Shown here: one piece after another, positions 8,469-16,664 of the stretch
How positions within the stretch are numbered: position 1 is the first letter of the stretch
Layout: every line of letters begins with the position of its first letter
From: CATOSD01 sp965203135
GTDB taxonomy: Bacteria; Chloroflexota; Dehalococcoidia; Lucifugimonadales; CATOSD01
Length of the DNA stretch: 64,000 bases
NCBI GenBank assembly: GCA_965203135.1
Contig: CBDBBO010000001.1
Coordinates: 1,302,001-1,366,000, forward strand
Reading direction: 5' to 3'
Made by a program: the position numbers and the translations under genes
The notes under the pieces: generated by a model
Database searches by the model: none
Told to the model about the DNA's origin: nothing
Seen by the model: the letters and a program-made list of their open reading frames with translations, nothing else

Positions 8469-8503
8469 AGGAACTTCGCGCCGCCCCACAGATGATTGCG
8501 CCG

Positions 8504-9679
8504 CTACGCGCTGGACTCGAATCGTTCGAGTGCCCCGCTCAACTCGCCCAGCGGCGCCACTTCGGTTTCGCCGCGTGACTGGCGCGCCGCGCCGCCGTAC
8601 ACTACCGTCCTGGCGGAGATGGCGGGGAGCAGTCCCGCGACCCTGTTGAGCGAGGTGAAGTAGTCGGAGGCTACCGTCACGCCGGACTTGACCTCGATGG
8701 CGTGGATTCCGTCGCCAGTGTCGTATAACAGGTCGCACTCCAGCCCCCTCGAATCCCGGAAGAAGCTGAGGTTGAAGTCGCGCCCCCGGTTGAAGCGGTG
8801 CTTGAGCGCCTCCGCGACCACCAGGTTCTCGAATAGCGCCCCGCGTAGGGGATGGGTGGCCACCTGGTCCGCGTTCTGGATGCCGATGAGATACGCGGCC
8901 AGCCCGACGTCGTAGAAGTAGAGCTTGGGAGACTTGACCAGGCGCTTTCGGATGTTGGCGTGGAACGGCGGTAGCTGGAAGACGACGTAGCTGGCCTCCA
9001 GCACGGTGAGCCACTCGCGCGCGGTGGTGTGGGACACTCCGGCGTCCGAGCCCAGCGAGCTGAGGTTGACGAGCTGCCCGACCCGACCCGCGCACAGGCG
9101 CACGAATCGCCGGAAGCCGGACAGGTTGCGAATCTCGCCGATCCGGCGCACGTCGCGCTCCACGTAGGTCTCGAAGTAGTCCCCTAGCGCCTGTCGCGGG
9201 TCCAGCCCGTGGTCGAGGATGCGGGGGTAGAACCCGGTGAAAATGATGTCGTCTATGGCGTCGCTCGCTCCAATGCGCCGCCGCTCGGCGAGAGAGAACG
9301 GCAGAAGGCGGAGCAGCGCCGTGCGGCCGGCGAGGGACTGGCTGATGGCGCGGGAGAGGCTGAACTGCTCGCTGCCCGTGAGCACGAAGAGGCCGTTGCG
9401 CCCTGATTCGTCACCAAGCACCTGGAGATAGGAGAGGAGCGCCGGAACGTGCTGGACCTCGTCGATGATTGCGCCCTCCCCAAGCTGCGATAGAAAGCCG
9501 CGGGGGTCGGTCTCGGCGAACTCGCGCTGGTCGGGCGCTTCCAGATTGACGTACTTCAGGTCTGGGAAGGTCGCGCGGCAGAGGGTGGTCTTGCCGGACT
9601 GGCGCGGCCCGGTGACGGTAACGAAGGGGTACTGGCCGAAGAGCGTCGCCAGGCGGCCGGTTATCTCGCGCTCGATCAT
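8504..9679 (-). CDS. AAA_14 ATPase with DUF4143 domain
   Basis: The protein of about 391 residues has the AAA_14 plus DUF4143 order. A P-loop GPRQSGKTT lies near residue 25, the Walker B-like AIIDEVQHVP near 70, the sensor-type VLTGSEQFSL near 100, YVERDVRRIG in the middle and a C-terminal nuclease-like fold with ECDLLYDTGDGIHAIEVKSG (D-ExK type motif). The cellular role of these ATPases is poorly known; an interaction with DNA is plausible. I chose ATG 9679 (MIEREITGRL), which fits the family start. TTG 9715 or ATG 9700 would extend it by 12 or 7 residues into a 37-bp palindromic repeat (9701-9737), which may carry the promoter or operator. Confidence 0.9.
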   Translation of the reverse strand: MIEREITGRLATLFGQYPFVTVTGPRQSGKTTLCRATFPDLKYVNLEAPDQREFAETDPRGFLSQLGEGAIIDEVQHVPALLSYLQVLGDESGRNGLFVLTGSEQFSLSRAISQSLAGRTALLRLLPFSLAERRRIGASDAIDDIIFTGFYPRILDHGLDPRQALGDYFETYVERDVRRIGEIRNLSGFRRFVRLCAGRVGQLVNLSSLGSDAGVSHTTAREWLTVLEASYVVFQLPPFHANIRKRLVKSPKLYFYDVGLAAYLIGIQNADQVATHPLRGALFENLVVAEALKHRFNRGRDFNLSFFRDSRGLECDLLYDTGDGIHAIEVKSGVTVASDYFTSLNRVAGLLPAISARTVVYGGAARQSRGETEVAPLGELSGALERFESSA

Positions 9680-9700
9680 GGCGGCAAAGATACCGCCCAT

Positions 9701-9737
9701 CTGCACAAATTGCAAGTAGTACTTTCAGATTGTGCAG
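9701..9737. repeat. 37-bp imperfect palindrome, copy 1, at the ATPase start
   Basis: The ends CTGCACAA and TTGTGCAG are reverse complements, and the centre contains AAGTA-G-TACTT. An identical 37-bp copy lies at 11354-11390. This copy overlaps the 5' end of the minus-strand AAA_14 gene, so it may be its control site. Confidence 0.85.
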
Positions 9738-9766
9738 GAGACTGCTTGGTGGGCCGGCGGAACCTC

Positions 9767-9805
9767 TCACCCCCATTCTAACCTTCCCCCTGCGAGGGGG
9801 AAGGG
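9767..9805. repeat. C-rich hairpin repeat, copy 3
   Basis: The lead TCACCCCCATTCTAA is followed by CCTTCCCCC (9782-9790), loop TGCGA and GGGGGAAGG (9796-9804). This is the intact form of the unit that is split by mobile elements at 26106-26346 and 27350-28627. Confidence 0.8.
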
Positions 9806-9879
9806 AATATTCGGCCCGCGCCCCCCATCCCATCCGTGTGCTACCATGCGGGCCGAGGCTAGACAGACACAGGAGGGGC

Positions 9880-10986
9880 ATGGTGAAGATCGACGACATT
9901 ACGGTGACTATGTTTCGCTGGAACTTCGCGCCGTGGAAGACGGGCGTGGGCGCGCAGTTCGGTGGGCGCAAGCTGCTGGGGGTGCTGACGGTGCGCACGG
10001 ACGAGGGCGTGGAGGGTCACGCCTTTCTCGGCTCTTCGGGGCAGGGCGCGGACGCCTACGCCGGGCCGCTGATGGAGTTCGTCAAGCCAATGCTGGTTGG
10101 CCGCAACCCGCTGGACATCGGCGCGATATGGCGCGAGATGTGGAAGAAGAACCGCCAGGTGTCCACCAACGCCATCGGCGCGGTGGACGTGGCGCTGTGG
10201 GACATCGCGGGCAAGGTGGCAGGCCTGCCCATCCACAGGCTGCTCGGCACGTGCCGCGAGAGCGTGCCCGCCTACTCGAGCACGGCGTGGCATCCCACGT
10301 CCGAGGAGTACGCGGAGGAGGCGCTGCGGTTCCAGGACATGGGCTGGACGGCGCACAAGATTCACCCGGACGGCGACCCCAGGAAGGACATCGAGATATG
10401 CGATCGGGTCCGGCAAGCGGTGGGCGACGACATGATCCTGATGCTGGACTCGATGTGGGCCTACAACTACGAGGACGCGCTGCGCGTGGGCCGCGCCATC
10501 GAGGAGCTGGACTACTACTGGTACGAGGACCCTCTGGCCGAGGAGGACATCTACAACTACGTGAAGCTCAAGAGCAAGCTGGACATCCCGATCATGTCCA
10601 CCGAGTACGCGCCGGGGCGGCTGTACGGCATGGCGCAGTGGATCCAGAGCTACGCGACGGACATCCTGCGCGGCGACGTAGCGGTGACCGGGGGCATCAC
10701 GCCGCTGGTGAAGATAGCGCACCTGGCGGAGGCGTTCGGGATGAAGTGCGAGATTCATCACGGCGGCAACTCGCTGAACAACGTGGCGAACCTGCACGTG
10801 ACCATGGCGGTGCCCAACTGCGAGTTCTACGAGGTGTTCCCGGCGACGGGCGCGAACAAGTACGCGCTGGTGGAGGACATCGAGGTGGACGGCGACGGGC
10901 TGGTGTACGCGCCGACGGAGCCGGGGTTGGGGTACGAGATCGACTGGGAGCTGGTGGAGCGGGAGCGCGAGGGGGTGGTGGGGTAG
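9880..10986 (+). CDS. Mandelate racemase / enolase-superfamily dehydratase
   Basis: This 368-residue protein has the enolase-superfamily layout: an N-terminal capping domain (about 1-125) and a TIM barrel. Metal ligands are visible as D in LMLDSMW, E in YWYEDPL and E in MSTEYAPG, and the C-terminal His is in EIHHGGNSL. The AHKIHPD segment on the second barrel strand gives Lys and His as candidate general bases. Such enzymes abstract an alpha proton of a carboxylate, mostly as sugar-acid dehydratases or racemases. Expansion of this superfamily is known for SAR202 Chloroflexota. AGGAGG at 9871-9876 precedes two possible starts, ATG 9880 and GTG 9883. The exact substrate cannot be told. Confidence 0.92.
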   Translation: MVKIDDITVTMFRWNFAPWKTGVGAQFGGRKLLGVLTVRTDEGVEGHAFLGSSGQGADAYAGPLMEFVKPMLVGRNPLDIGAIWREMWKKNRQVSTNAIGAVDVALWDIAGKVAGLPIHRLLGTCRESVPAYSSTAWHPTSEEYAEEALRFQDMGWTAHKIHPDGDPRKDIEICDRVRQAVGDDMILMLDSMWAYNYEDALRVGRAIEELDYYWYEDPLAEEDIYNYVKLKSKLDIPIMSTEYAPGRLYGMAQWIQSYATDILRGDVAVTGGITPLVKIAHLAEAFGMKCEIHHGGNSLNNVANLHVTMAVPNCEFYEVFPATGANKYALVEDIEVDGDGLVYAPTEPGLGYEIDWELVEREREGVVG

Positions 10987-10995
10987 GTAGCGGCA

Positions 10996-11298
10996 ATGAG
11001 CACTGAAGGCCCGTATATCATTCCGGCACGGGCTTCCTGGGACGGTTGTTGGGAATTGGCCACTGACCTGACCGTGCAGGTCTCTCGCAAGGAAGTGCTG
11101 GCAAACACCCACATGACTGTTCAAGAGTACGGGGTGGGGCCAACCCTCGATGAGGCAATACAGGACCTGTTGACATCCTTGAGCGATTACCGAGAGTCCC
11201 TGGAAGCCCGCGAGAAGACTCTTGGGGAAGAAGCTCTCGAAGACCTCAAGCAGCTACGTGCGCTCATCCGCCGTCGGTGCGTGCGAGCGCGGCGCTGA
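10996..11298 (+). CDS. Small HicB-like protein of unknown function
   Basis: This 100-residue protein begins nine bases after the dehydratase stop. It has an N-terminal beta part (ASWDGCWELATDLTVQV), then YGVGPTLDEAIQDLLTSLSDYRESL and a charged helix. The G-x-T-x-x-EA-x-x-DL pattern recalls HicB-like antitoxins and the UPF0150 fold, but there is no HicA toxin beside it. Function unknown; it may be a stand-alone regulator. It has no evident link to the dehydratase except position. Confidence 0.6.
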   Translation: MSTEGPYIIPARASWDGCWELATDLTVQVSRKEVLANTHMTVQEYGVGPTLDEAIQDLLTSLSDYRESLEAREKTLGEEALEDLKQLRALIRRRCVRARR

Positions 11299-11353
11299 GT
11301 TCGGACAGGGGGACGGCTTCGCGGCCGGCGTGGGACTGGCGGGACGTGTCGGA

Positions 11354-11390
11354 CTGCACAAATTGCAAGTAGTACTTTCAGATTGTGCAG
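11354..11390. repeat. 37-bp imperfect palindrome, copy 2
   Basis: Identical over 37 bases and in the same orientation as 9701-9737, but with no ATPase gene attached. It lies between the HicB-like gene and a C-rich hairpin. Confidence 0.85.
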
Positions 11391-11400
11391 ATGGGGCGAT

Positions 11401-11436
11401 CACCCTCACCCTAGCCCTCTCCCTCAAGGGAGAGGG
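11401..11436. repeat. C-rich hairpin repeat, copy 4
   Basis: CACCCTCACCCTAG lead, then CCCTCTCCC (11415-11423), loop TCAA and GGGAGAGGG (11428-11436). It lies just past the cobQ stop and could aid transcript ending, but there is no T run. Confidence 0.75.
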
Positions 11437-11447
11437 AACCGACGGTG

Positions 11448-12980
11448 TCAGGAGGCGAGGCCGGTGACGCGGTAGACTAGCTCCATGTCGAGGTGCCGCC
11501 TCACCAGCGCAGCCAGCTTGTCGTACTCGGCGCTGGGCTCGACGTCGTCCGCGGGCGGCGGCAGCGTGACGCCCCTTCGCCGCGCGGCGCACTCCAGTAT
11601 GGACCGGCGGACGGTGCGGTTGTGGAATAGGCCGTGCAGGTACGTGCCGAGCGTGAGGCCGTCGGCGTCCATCGCGCCGTCGGGCAGGTCCACGCGCCGG
11701 CCCGACCGGGACTCCAGGACGAACGGGTGCGGCAGGCGCTCGTGCGTCGTGACGCCCATGTGTATCTCGTAGGCGGTGACGCCCGCGCCGCCGCAGCCGG
11801 CCAGGAGGCCGCGGCCCTCGGCCACACTCCCCTTCACCTGGTGGGTCGACTTGCTGCCCGTGAAAGTGGTGGAGGCCGGAAGCAGGCCCAGACCCTCGGC
11901 GCGCGGCCTGGGTGACTCCACGCCGTCCGGGTCCAGCAGCGCGTCGCCCAGCATCTGGTAGCCGGCGCAGATGCCGACGACGGGCGCGCCTGCGCGGCGG
12001 TGGGCGAGCACGCGCTCGGCGAGGCCGGTGGCGCGCAGCCAGTCCAGGTCGGCGACGGTGGTCTTGCTGCCGGGGATGACGACCAGGTCGGGGTCGCCGA
12101 ACTCCTCGGCGCGTCCCACGTACCGCACGGCGACGGCGGGCTCGTTGTGCAGCGGATCGAAGTCGTCGAAGTTGGCGACGTGGGGCAGGCGCATGACGGC
12201 GACGTCCACCGCCGCCTCGCCGTTGTAGCGGGTCTTGGGGTCCAGGCCCAGCGAGTCCTCCTCGGGTATGAGGATGTCGGTGAAGTGGGGGATCACGCCC
12301 GCGACGGGGACACCGGTGCGCTCGTGCAGGAAGTCCAGGCCGTTGCCGAGCAGGGACGGATCGCCGCGGAACTTGTTGATGACGTGGCCCTTCATCAGCG
12401 CCCGCTCCTCCGGCTCCAGCAGCTCCATGGTGCCCACGATCTGGGCGAAGACGCCGCCGCGGTCGATGTCGCCCACCAGCAGTACGGGCGCGCGGGCGTG
12501 GAGGGCGACGCGCATGTTCACGATGTCGTTGCGCTTGAGGTTGATCTCGGCGGGGCTGCCGGCGCCCTCGATCACCACCACGTCGTTGTCCGCGCGCAGG
12601 GTGGCGAGCGCGGCGGTGACGGTGTCCCAGACGCGCGGCTTCATCGCGTGGTACTCGCGCACGGAGGCGGCCTTGAGAGGCCGGCCCATGAGCACGACTT
12701 GGGAGCGGCGCTCGCCCTCCGGCTTGAGCAGCACGGGGTTCATCTCCGCGCGCGGGGCGGCGAACGCGGCGGCGGCCTGGACGGCCTGGGAGCGGCCTAT
12801 CTCGGCGCCGTCGGGAGTCGCGTAGGAGTTGAGGGACATGTTCTGCGCCTTGAACGGCGCGACACGGAGGCCGTCCTGCGCGAAGATGCGGCAGAGCGCG
12901 GTGGCGAGGACGGACTTGCCGGCGTGGGACGACGTGCCCTGCACCATGATGACGCGGGCGGGGTGTGCGTTCGTTTCCAT
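11448..12980 (-). CDS. cobQ: Cobyric acid synthase CobQ
   Basis: This 510-residue protein has the full CobQ arrangement. The N-terminal ATP-binding domain starts VIMVQGTSSHAGKS and continues with FKAQNMSLNSY, VVVIEGAGSPAEINL and VLLVGDIDRGGVFAQ. The C-terminal glutamine-amidotransferase domain has the nucleophile Cys in VVGICAGYQMLG and His in TYLHGLFHN. It amidates peripheral carboxylates of adenosyl-cobyrinic acid a,c-diamide in cobalamin synthesis, in the cytosol. No other cobalamin gene is next to it, so it is either part of a scattered pathway or used for salvage. ATG 12980 is chosen because the family N-terminus starts there. It diverges from the alpha/beta hydrolase with 72 bp between. 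Confidence 0.96.
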   Translation of the reverse strand: METNAHPARVIMVQGTSSHAGKSVLATALCRIFAQDGLRVAPFKAQNMSLNSYATPDGAEIGRSQAVQAAAAFAAPRAEMNPVLLKPEGERRSQVVLMGRPLKAASVREYHAMKPRVWDTVTAALATLRADNDVVVIEGAGSPAEINLKRNDIVNMRVALHARAPVLLVGDIDRGGVFAQIVGTMELLEPEERALMKGHVINKFRGDPSLLGNGLDFLHERTGVPVAGVIPHFTDILIPEEDSLGLDPKTRYNGEAAVDVAVMRLPHVANFDDFDPLHNEPAVAVRYVGRAEEFGDPDLVVIPGSKTTVADLDWLRATGLAERVLAHRRAGAPVVGICAGYQMLGDALLDPDGVESPRPRAEGLGLLPASTTFTGSKSTHQVKGSVAEGRGLLAGCGGAGVTAYEIHMGVTTHERLPHPFVLESRSGRRVDLPDGAMDADGLTLGTYLHGLFHNRTVRRSILECAARRRGVTLPPPADDVEPSAEYDKLAALVRRHLDMELVYRVTGLAS

Positions 12981-13052
12981 CTGGGCTATTGTACATGGGT
13001 AAGGCAGATCGCCGGGCGCGTGATTTCCCGTCGGGGAGCAGGAGCAGTTGAG

Positions 13053-13835
13053 ATGTTCACAGTTCAAACCGAGAATGCGGAGATCTACTACGAATCTCAC
13101 GGCGAGGGACCGGCGATAGTCCTGGCGCACTGCGCGGGCGGAAACTCGCTGGTCTGGTGGCAGCAGGTGGTCCACTTCGCGCCCACTCACAGGGTGATAG
13201 CGTTCGATCACCGCGGCTGGGGCAGGTCTCAGTGTGAGCCGGGTCACAGAAGGGCGTCCCACTTCGCGGAGGATATGCGAGCCGTCATGGACGACGCCGG
13301 CGTCGAACGCGCGGCTGTCGTGTGCCAGTCCATGGGAGGCTGGACCGGAATGCAGTTCGCCCTGGCAAACCCTGAGCGAGTGTCGTGCCTCGTGCTGTCG
13401 TGCTCGCCCGCGGGGGTGCAGACGCCCGCGGCGATACGAGCAATGCAGACCCCGCCGCCCAGTCGGGCCGGCAACGCGGAAGGGATTGTCCCGTGGAACG
13501 AACCTCACGCAGCGCTGGCCGCCGACGCCTTCGAGCGGATTCCCGACAGGGCGTTCCTCTACCACCAGCTTTCGTCCCTGAATCCGCCGTTCAGCGACGT
13601 TGGCCTGGGTGAATTGAAAGTCGGGCGAGAGGAGTTGGAGGGGTTTTCGATTTCCACCCTGGTGATAGCGGGCGCTCAAGACCGCATATTCGGGCTGGAC
13701 GTTATGACCGAAGTGTCCCAAGCGATACCCGGGGCCGCATTCCACATCATCGCGGATGCCGGGCACTCGCCGAACGTCGAGACGCCCAGGGAGTACAATG
13801 AGGTCGTCAGGAGGTTCATCGCTGAGAACACCTGA
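13053..13835 (+). CDS. Alpha/beta hydrolase
   Basis: This 260-residue alpha/beta hydrolase has an oxyanion region at AHCAGGN (26-31) and the nucleophile elbow CQSMGG with S93. The acid is likely D in GAQDRIFG and the His is in DAGHSPNVETP near the C-terminus. The triad is complete, unlike in two other hydrolases in this window. AGGAG lies eight bases before ATG 13053. The substrate could be an ester, lactone or carbon-carbon diketone; nothing in the context decides it. It is a single gene, divergent from cobQ. Confidence 0.9.
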   Translation: MFTVQTENAEIYYESHGEGPAIVLAHCAGGNSLVWWQQVVHFAPTHRVIAFDHRGWGRSQCEPGHRRASHFAEDMRAVMDDAGVERAAVVCQSMGGWTGMQFALANPERVSCLVLSCSPAGVQTPAAIRAMQTPPPSRAGNAEGIVPWNEPHAALAADAFERIPDRAFLYHQLSSLNPPFSDVGLGELKVGREELEGFSISTLVIAGAQDRIFGLDVMTEVSQAIPGAAFHIIADAGHSPNVETPREYNEVVRRFIAENT

Positions 13836-13940
13836 TGCGGCCTGGCGCTGCGTGACGGACAATCGCGGCGCATTGGGGGGGACAAGCGTAGGAGTCAGGA
13901 CGGGAAGCCTGCGGGCAGACCAGGATACGGAGGACTATTC

Positions 13941-14315
13941 ATGGACGACAAGATAAGGAACGCGCTGAGCGTGGATATGACGATTGATATTACGACGACG
14001 GGCCGGAAGACGGGCGAGGCTCGGCGCATCGAGATCTGGTCGCACTACGTGGACGGCATGGTGCTGCTGGCGGCGTCTCCGGGGCGGCGGAGCTGGTACG
14101 CGAACCTGGTCGCGAACCCGCAGTTCACCTACCACCTGAAGGAGACGATACAGGCAGACGTGCCTGCCACGGCGCGCGCCATCACCGACGAGGACGAGCG
14201 CCGCAGCGTGCTCACGCGGCTGAAGGAGGCGTCAGCCTTTCGCCAAGGTCAGCCGATGGAGGACGTGGAGGAGTGGGTGCGCGGCAGCTGCCTGATCGAG
14301 GTGACGCTGGGCTAG
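13941..14315 (+). CDS. DUF385 / Ddn-like F420-binding reductase
   Basis: This 124-residue protein belongs to the deazaflavin-dependent nitroreductase-like family (DUF385, PF04075). Markers are ITTTGRKTGEARRIEIW, the VLLAASPGRRSWYANLVANPQ segment and a compact split-barrel length. Relatives bind F420 and reduce quinones or nitro compounds. GGAGG at 13929-13933 fits ATG 13941. The last 69 bases are duplicated at 16695-16763 with three synonymous changes, so the gene end is the left border of a small insertion (see the direct repeats and findings). Confidence 0.85.
   Translation: MDDKIRNALSVDMTIDITTTGRKTGEARRIEIWSHYVDGMVLLAASPGRRSWYANLVANPQFTYHLKETIQADVPATARAITDEDERRSVLTRLKEASAFRQGQPMEDVEEWVRGSCLIEVTLG
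14247..14315 (+). repeat. Left 69-bp direct repeat (3' end of DUF385 gene)
   Basis: It matches 16695-16763 at 66 of 69 positions, and all three differences are silent in the DUF385 frame. It starts GGTCAGCCGATGGAGGACGT and ends at the TAG stop. It looks like an attachment-site type duplication. Confidence 0.85.
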
Positions 14316-14384
14316 CGTGAGTGGGCGCGCCCCGGACTGCGGCGCGGGGGCCGGAATGACGGGCAGGAATGGTGCCTGTCCGAT

Positions 14385-14414
14385 TTGACATCGGTGCTCG
14401 GAGTAGCCTAGTCT
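14385..14414 (+). promoter_or_regulatory. Putative promoter of the Phd/VapC pair
   Basis: TTGACA (14385-14390), an 18-bp spacer and TAGTCT (14409-14414), 35 bp before the antitoxin start. The -35 is perfect and the -10 weak, which fits an autoregulated toxin-antitoxin promoter. Confidence 0.45.
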
Positions 14415-14449
14415 GGCAGCTAGTCAGATGATGCAAATTGGAGTGCACC

Positions 14450-14710
14450 ATGAGCAAGACATGGCCGGTTCAAGACGCCAAGTCCAGATTCAGCGAGCTA
14501 CTTGACACTGCCCTCGCCGAAGGGCCGCAGATAGTAACGAGACGTGGAGTGGAAACTGCCGTTCTTCTTCCCATTGAGCAATGGCGCAGATTGGAACGCA
14601 TGACGAGGCCGGATCTGAAGGAACTGCTTCTGGCGCCTGAGGCTCGTACCGAAGAGCTCACGCCGCCGCGTCGTAGGCATCGGCGCCGGACCCCCTCACC
14701 TGTGCAGTAG
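14450..14710 (+). CDS. Phd/YefM-family antitoxin
   Basis: This 86-residue protein starts MSKTWPVQDAKSRFSELLD, the standard Phd/YefM N-terminal DNA-binding domain, followed by the GPQIVTRRGVETAVLLP strand pair. The C-terminal part, rich in Arg and Pro, should bind the toxin. It neutralises the VapC toxin encoded three bases downstream and represses the shared promoter. ATG 14450 is preferred over TTG 14438 because TGGAG lies at 14439-14443. It lies inside the repeat-bounded segment 14247-16763. Confidence 0.9.
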   Translation: MSKTWPVQDAKSRFSELLDTALAEGPQIVTRRGVETAVLLPIEQWRRLERMTRPDLKELLLAPEARTEELTPPRRRHRRRTPSPVQ

Positions 14711-14713
14711 TCG

Positions 14714-15121
14714 ATGTACCTTCTCGACACCAACGTTGTGTCAGAACTGCGACGCCCCCGCCCTCATGGAGCCGTTCTGGAATGGCTGGAACACGTGCCT
14801 GGAGAATCACTTTTTGTGTCTGCCGTAACGATCGGGGAGATACAGGCGGGGATCGAGATTACCCGGGAGCAGGACGAGGCCAAGGCCGATGAGTTGGAAG
14901 CATGGTTGGACAGTGTCTTGGCCTCTTTCGGTGTATTGGAGATGGACGCGACGGCGTTCCGGGAGTGGGCTCGCCTTATGCACGGTAGGTCTGACACATT
15001 GGTCGAAGACGCCATGATCGCCGCGACAGCCACGGTTCACCGGTTGACGGTAGTCACCCGCAACGTGCGCGATTTCGCCCAGTTTGGTGTAGAGATACTA
15101 AACCCGTTCGAGAGCGAGTAA
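14714..15121 (+). CDS. vapC: VapC-type PIN-domain toxin
   Basis: This 135-residue PIN ribonuclease has the acidic residues D5 (LLDTNVVSE), E42 (TIGEI), D99 (VEDAMIAA) and D120 (NVRDF), which form the Mg-binding site. Toxins of this family cut tRNA or rRNA. The gene is three bases downstream of the Phd-type antitoxin and surely co-transcribed with it. All catalytic residues are present, so the module should be functional. Confidence 0.94.
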   Translation: MYLLDTNVVSELRRPRPHGAVLEWLEHVPGESLFVSAVTIGEIQAGIEITREQDEAKADELEAWLDSVLASFGVLEMDATAFREWARLMHGRSDTLVEDAMIAATATVHRLTVVTRNVRDFAQFGVEILNPFESE

Positions 15122-15163
15122 TCCCTATCGGGATTGTAGAGAAAGACGCCATTGGAGAACGGA

Positions 15164-16219
15164 GTGCCTAACGAACTGCAGGCCAACGTGTCTGCTGGTG
15201 ACGCGCAGGATGGTCATACCTGTGCGGACTGCGGCGTGGACATCTCGCACCGGAGCCCTAAGGCGTTACGTTGCGAAACTTGTGCGAAGAACAAAGACAA
15301 AGAACGCACTCGGAACTACTACTATGCGAATCGCGCAAAAATACTGCCGCGCATCAAAAGCTATCGACAAACACCTGAAGCCAAGCAGGTGCGCCAAGAG
15401 TGGGGAGAGCGGAATCCAGAAAAGTTACTGGAATATCGTCAACGCCAGAAACAAAGGCACCGGGAGAAGACGGGTTACAATCCAGAAGGCAGAACCTGCG
15501 AGGATTGCAATGCTGATATATCTCACAGGGGGCATAACGCCAAGAGGTGCGTACCTTGCTCAACACCTCCTGCCAGGACGTGCATGGTATGCCATACCGA
15601 CATTTCGGACAAAGGCGGCAGAGCGCAATTCTGTAGTGAGGAATGCAAGCAACGTCATCAGCAATCTAAAGAGCTGCAGGGATACACCAAGACATGCACC
15701 AAGTGTAACGAGACCAAAGAGCACACCGAATTTGGACTGCACTATGGCCTCAGACGCTCAACTTGCAGAAGCTGCGAAGTAGAGGAGCAATCAGAGAGAT
15801 ACCGCAACTTCACTCCTGAACAGAGGTCTAGGAGACGTAAGCTTCGGCACGAAAATGAGCGGAGGAAGAAGGCCAGTCAATCTCCGGAGGAAAGGACAGA
15901 ACAGAGAACCAAGGCCCGTGAGGCCCTCATGCGGAAGAGATTCGGTGACTTCGATGAGTATGCTCAGTATGTGAAGCAGGGCGGCAAGTGCGCTATCTGC
16001 GGAATTGCGAAACCGTTCAAGAAAGGCGCAACTGCCAGTGATTGTCTAGAACTTGACCATGACCACGCGACAGGGATGCCTCGGGGGTTCTTGTGCAAGA
16101 ACTGTAATTTCAAGCTGTTGTCAAGCTACGAGAGGTTTCCAGTTCAACACCAAGACTCGTCGTACTTGAATGCGTATCTGGCGAAAGTACACAGCAATGA
16201 CCCAAATGACACTGTTTGA
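15164..16219 (+). CDS. Zinc-ribbon protein with C-terminal endonuclease VII-type HNH domain
   Basis: The protein of about 351 residues has several Cys-pair zinc motifs: CADCGVDIS..CETC, CEDCNADIS..CVPC, CMVCHTDIS..C..C and CTKCNETK..CRSC. A charged helical region follows. The C-terminal recombination endonuclease VII-like (PF02945) domain reads CAICGIAKP, LELDHDHATG, RGFLCKNCN. The repeated CxxC-DIS(H/D) units look like an internal expansion. Endonuclease VII of T4 resolves branched DNA; here a DNA-cutting role is inferred. GC content is clearly below the neighbours. I chose GTG 15164, which has GGAG six bases upstream; TTG 15152 is the alternative. It overlaps the next, related gene by 23 bases. 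Confidence 0.8.
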   Translation: MPNELQANVSAGDAQDGHTCADCGVDISHRSPKALRCETCAKNKDKERTRNYYYANRAKILPRIKSYRQTPEAKQVRQEWGERNPEKLLEYRQRQKQRHREKTGYNPEGRTCEDCNADISHRGHNAKRCVPCSTPPARTCMVCHTDISDKGGRAQFCSEECKQRHQQSKELQGYTKTCTKCNETKEHTEFGLHYGLRRSTCRSCEVEEQSERYRNFTPEQRSRRRKLRHENERRKKASQSPEERTEQRTKAREALMRKRFGDFDEYAQYVKQGGKCAICGIAKPFKKGATASDCLELDHDHATGMPRGFLCKNCNFKLLSSYERFPVQHQDSSYLNAYLAKVHSNDPNDTV

Positions 16220-16664
16220 AAACTCGGAACCACTGCTCAAACAGTGCAGCAACTGTAAACAGTGGTTTGAAGAGGCTGCATTCCCTCCCGGACGAGCTCG
16301 TTGCAGGAAGTGCCACTTAGAAAGGCAGAGACTCAGCGTATGGAAATCTAAGTTGAAGCATGAATATGGAATTACGCCAGAGATTCACCAAGCGATGTAC
16401 GACGATCAGGGCGGCAGGTGCTACTTTTGCAATAAACACAGGCCCAGCAGAGGCAAGAGAGGATTGGCGATAGATCACGACAAAGAGACTGGCTTCGTCC
16501 GCGGCCTACTGTGTCGTCCGTGCAATGCGAACTGGGTTGATGAGTACAAGAGGCTCCCTTACCAGGATTCACCACGAACGAATGCCTATCTGCTTCGTGG
16601 CGCGACCGGTGATTACGTAGATAGCATCAGGCAACGGCTGGCAGTCCAAAGCCAGCAGATGTGA
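16197..16664 (+). CDS. Endonuclease VII-type HNH protein
   Basis: This 155-residue protein has one N-terminal zinc pair (CSNCKQWF..CRKCH) and the endonuclease VII domain with CYFCNKHRP, LAIDHDKETG and RGLLCRPCN. It shares this layout with the larger protein upstream, so the two look like a long and a short version of one nuclease family. The start ATG 16197 overlaps the preceding gene; ATG 16206 is an alternative. Low GC, as upstream. The role may be in phage or plasmid defence or in DNA packaging of a lost phage; there are no phage structural genes nearby. Confidence 0.8.
   Translation: MTQMTLFENSEPLLKQCSNCKQWFEEAAFPPGRARCRKCHLERQRLSVWKSKLKHEYGITPEIHQAMYDDQGGRCYFCNKHRPSRGKRGLAIDHDKETGFVRGLLCRPCNANWVDEYKRLPYQDSPRTNAYLLRGATGDYVDSIRQRLAVQSQQM

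Larger units (their letters stand above)
8119..8503. other. Intergenic region rich in dispersed repeats
   Basis: About 385 bp between convergent genes with no convincing ORF. It contains repeats of two families (8327-8394 and 8440-8468, listed separately). Confidence 0.5.

Noticed and set aside
14450..16664. Prophage remnant
   Set aside because: Endonuclease VII-like genes recall phages, but no capsid, tail, terminase, portal or integrase gene is present; a small island fits better.
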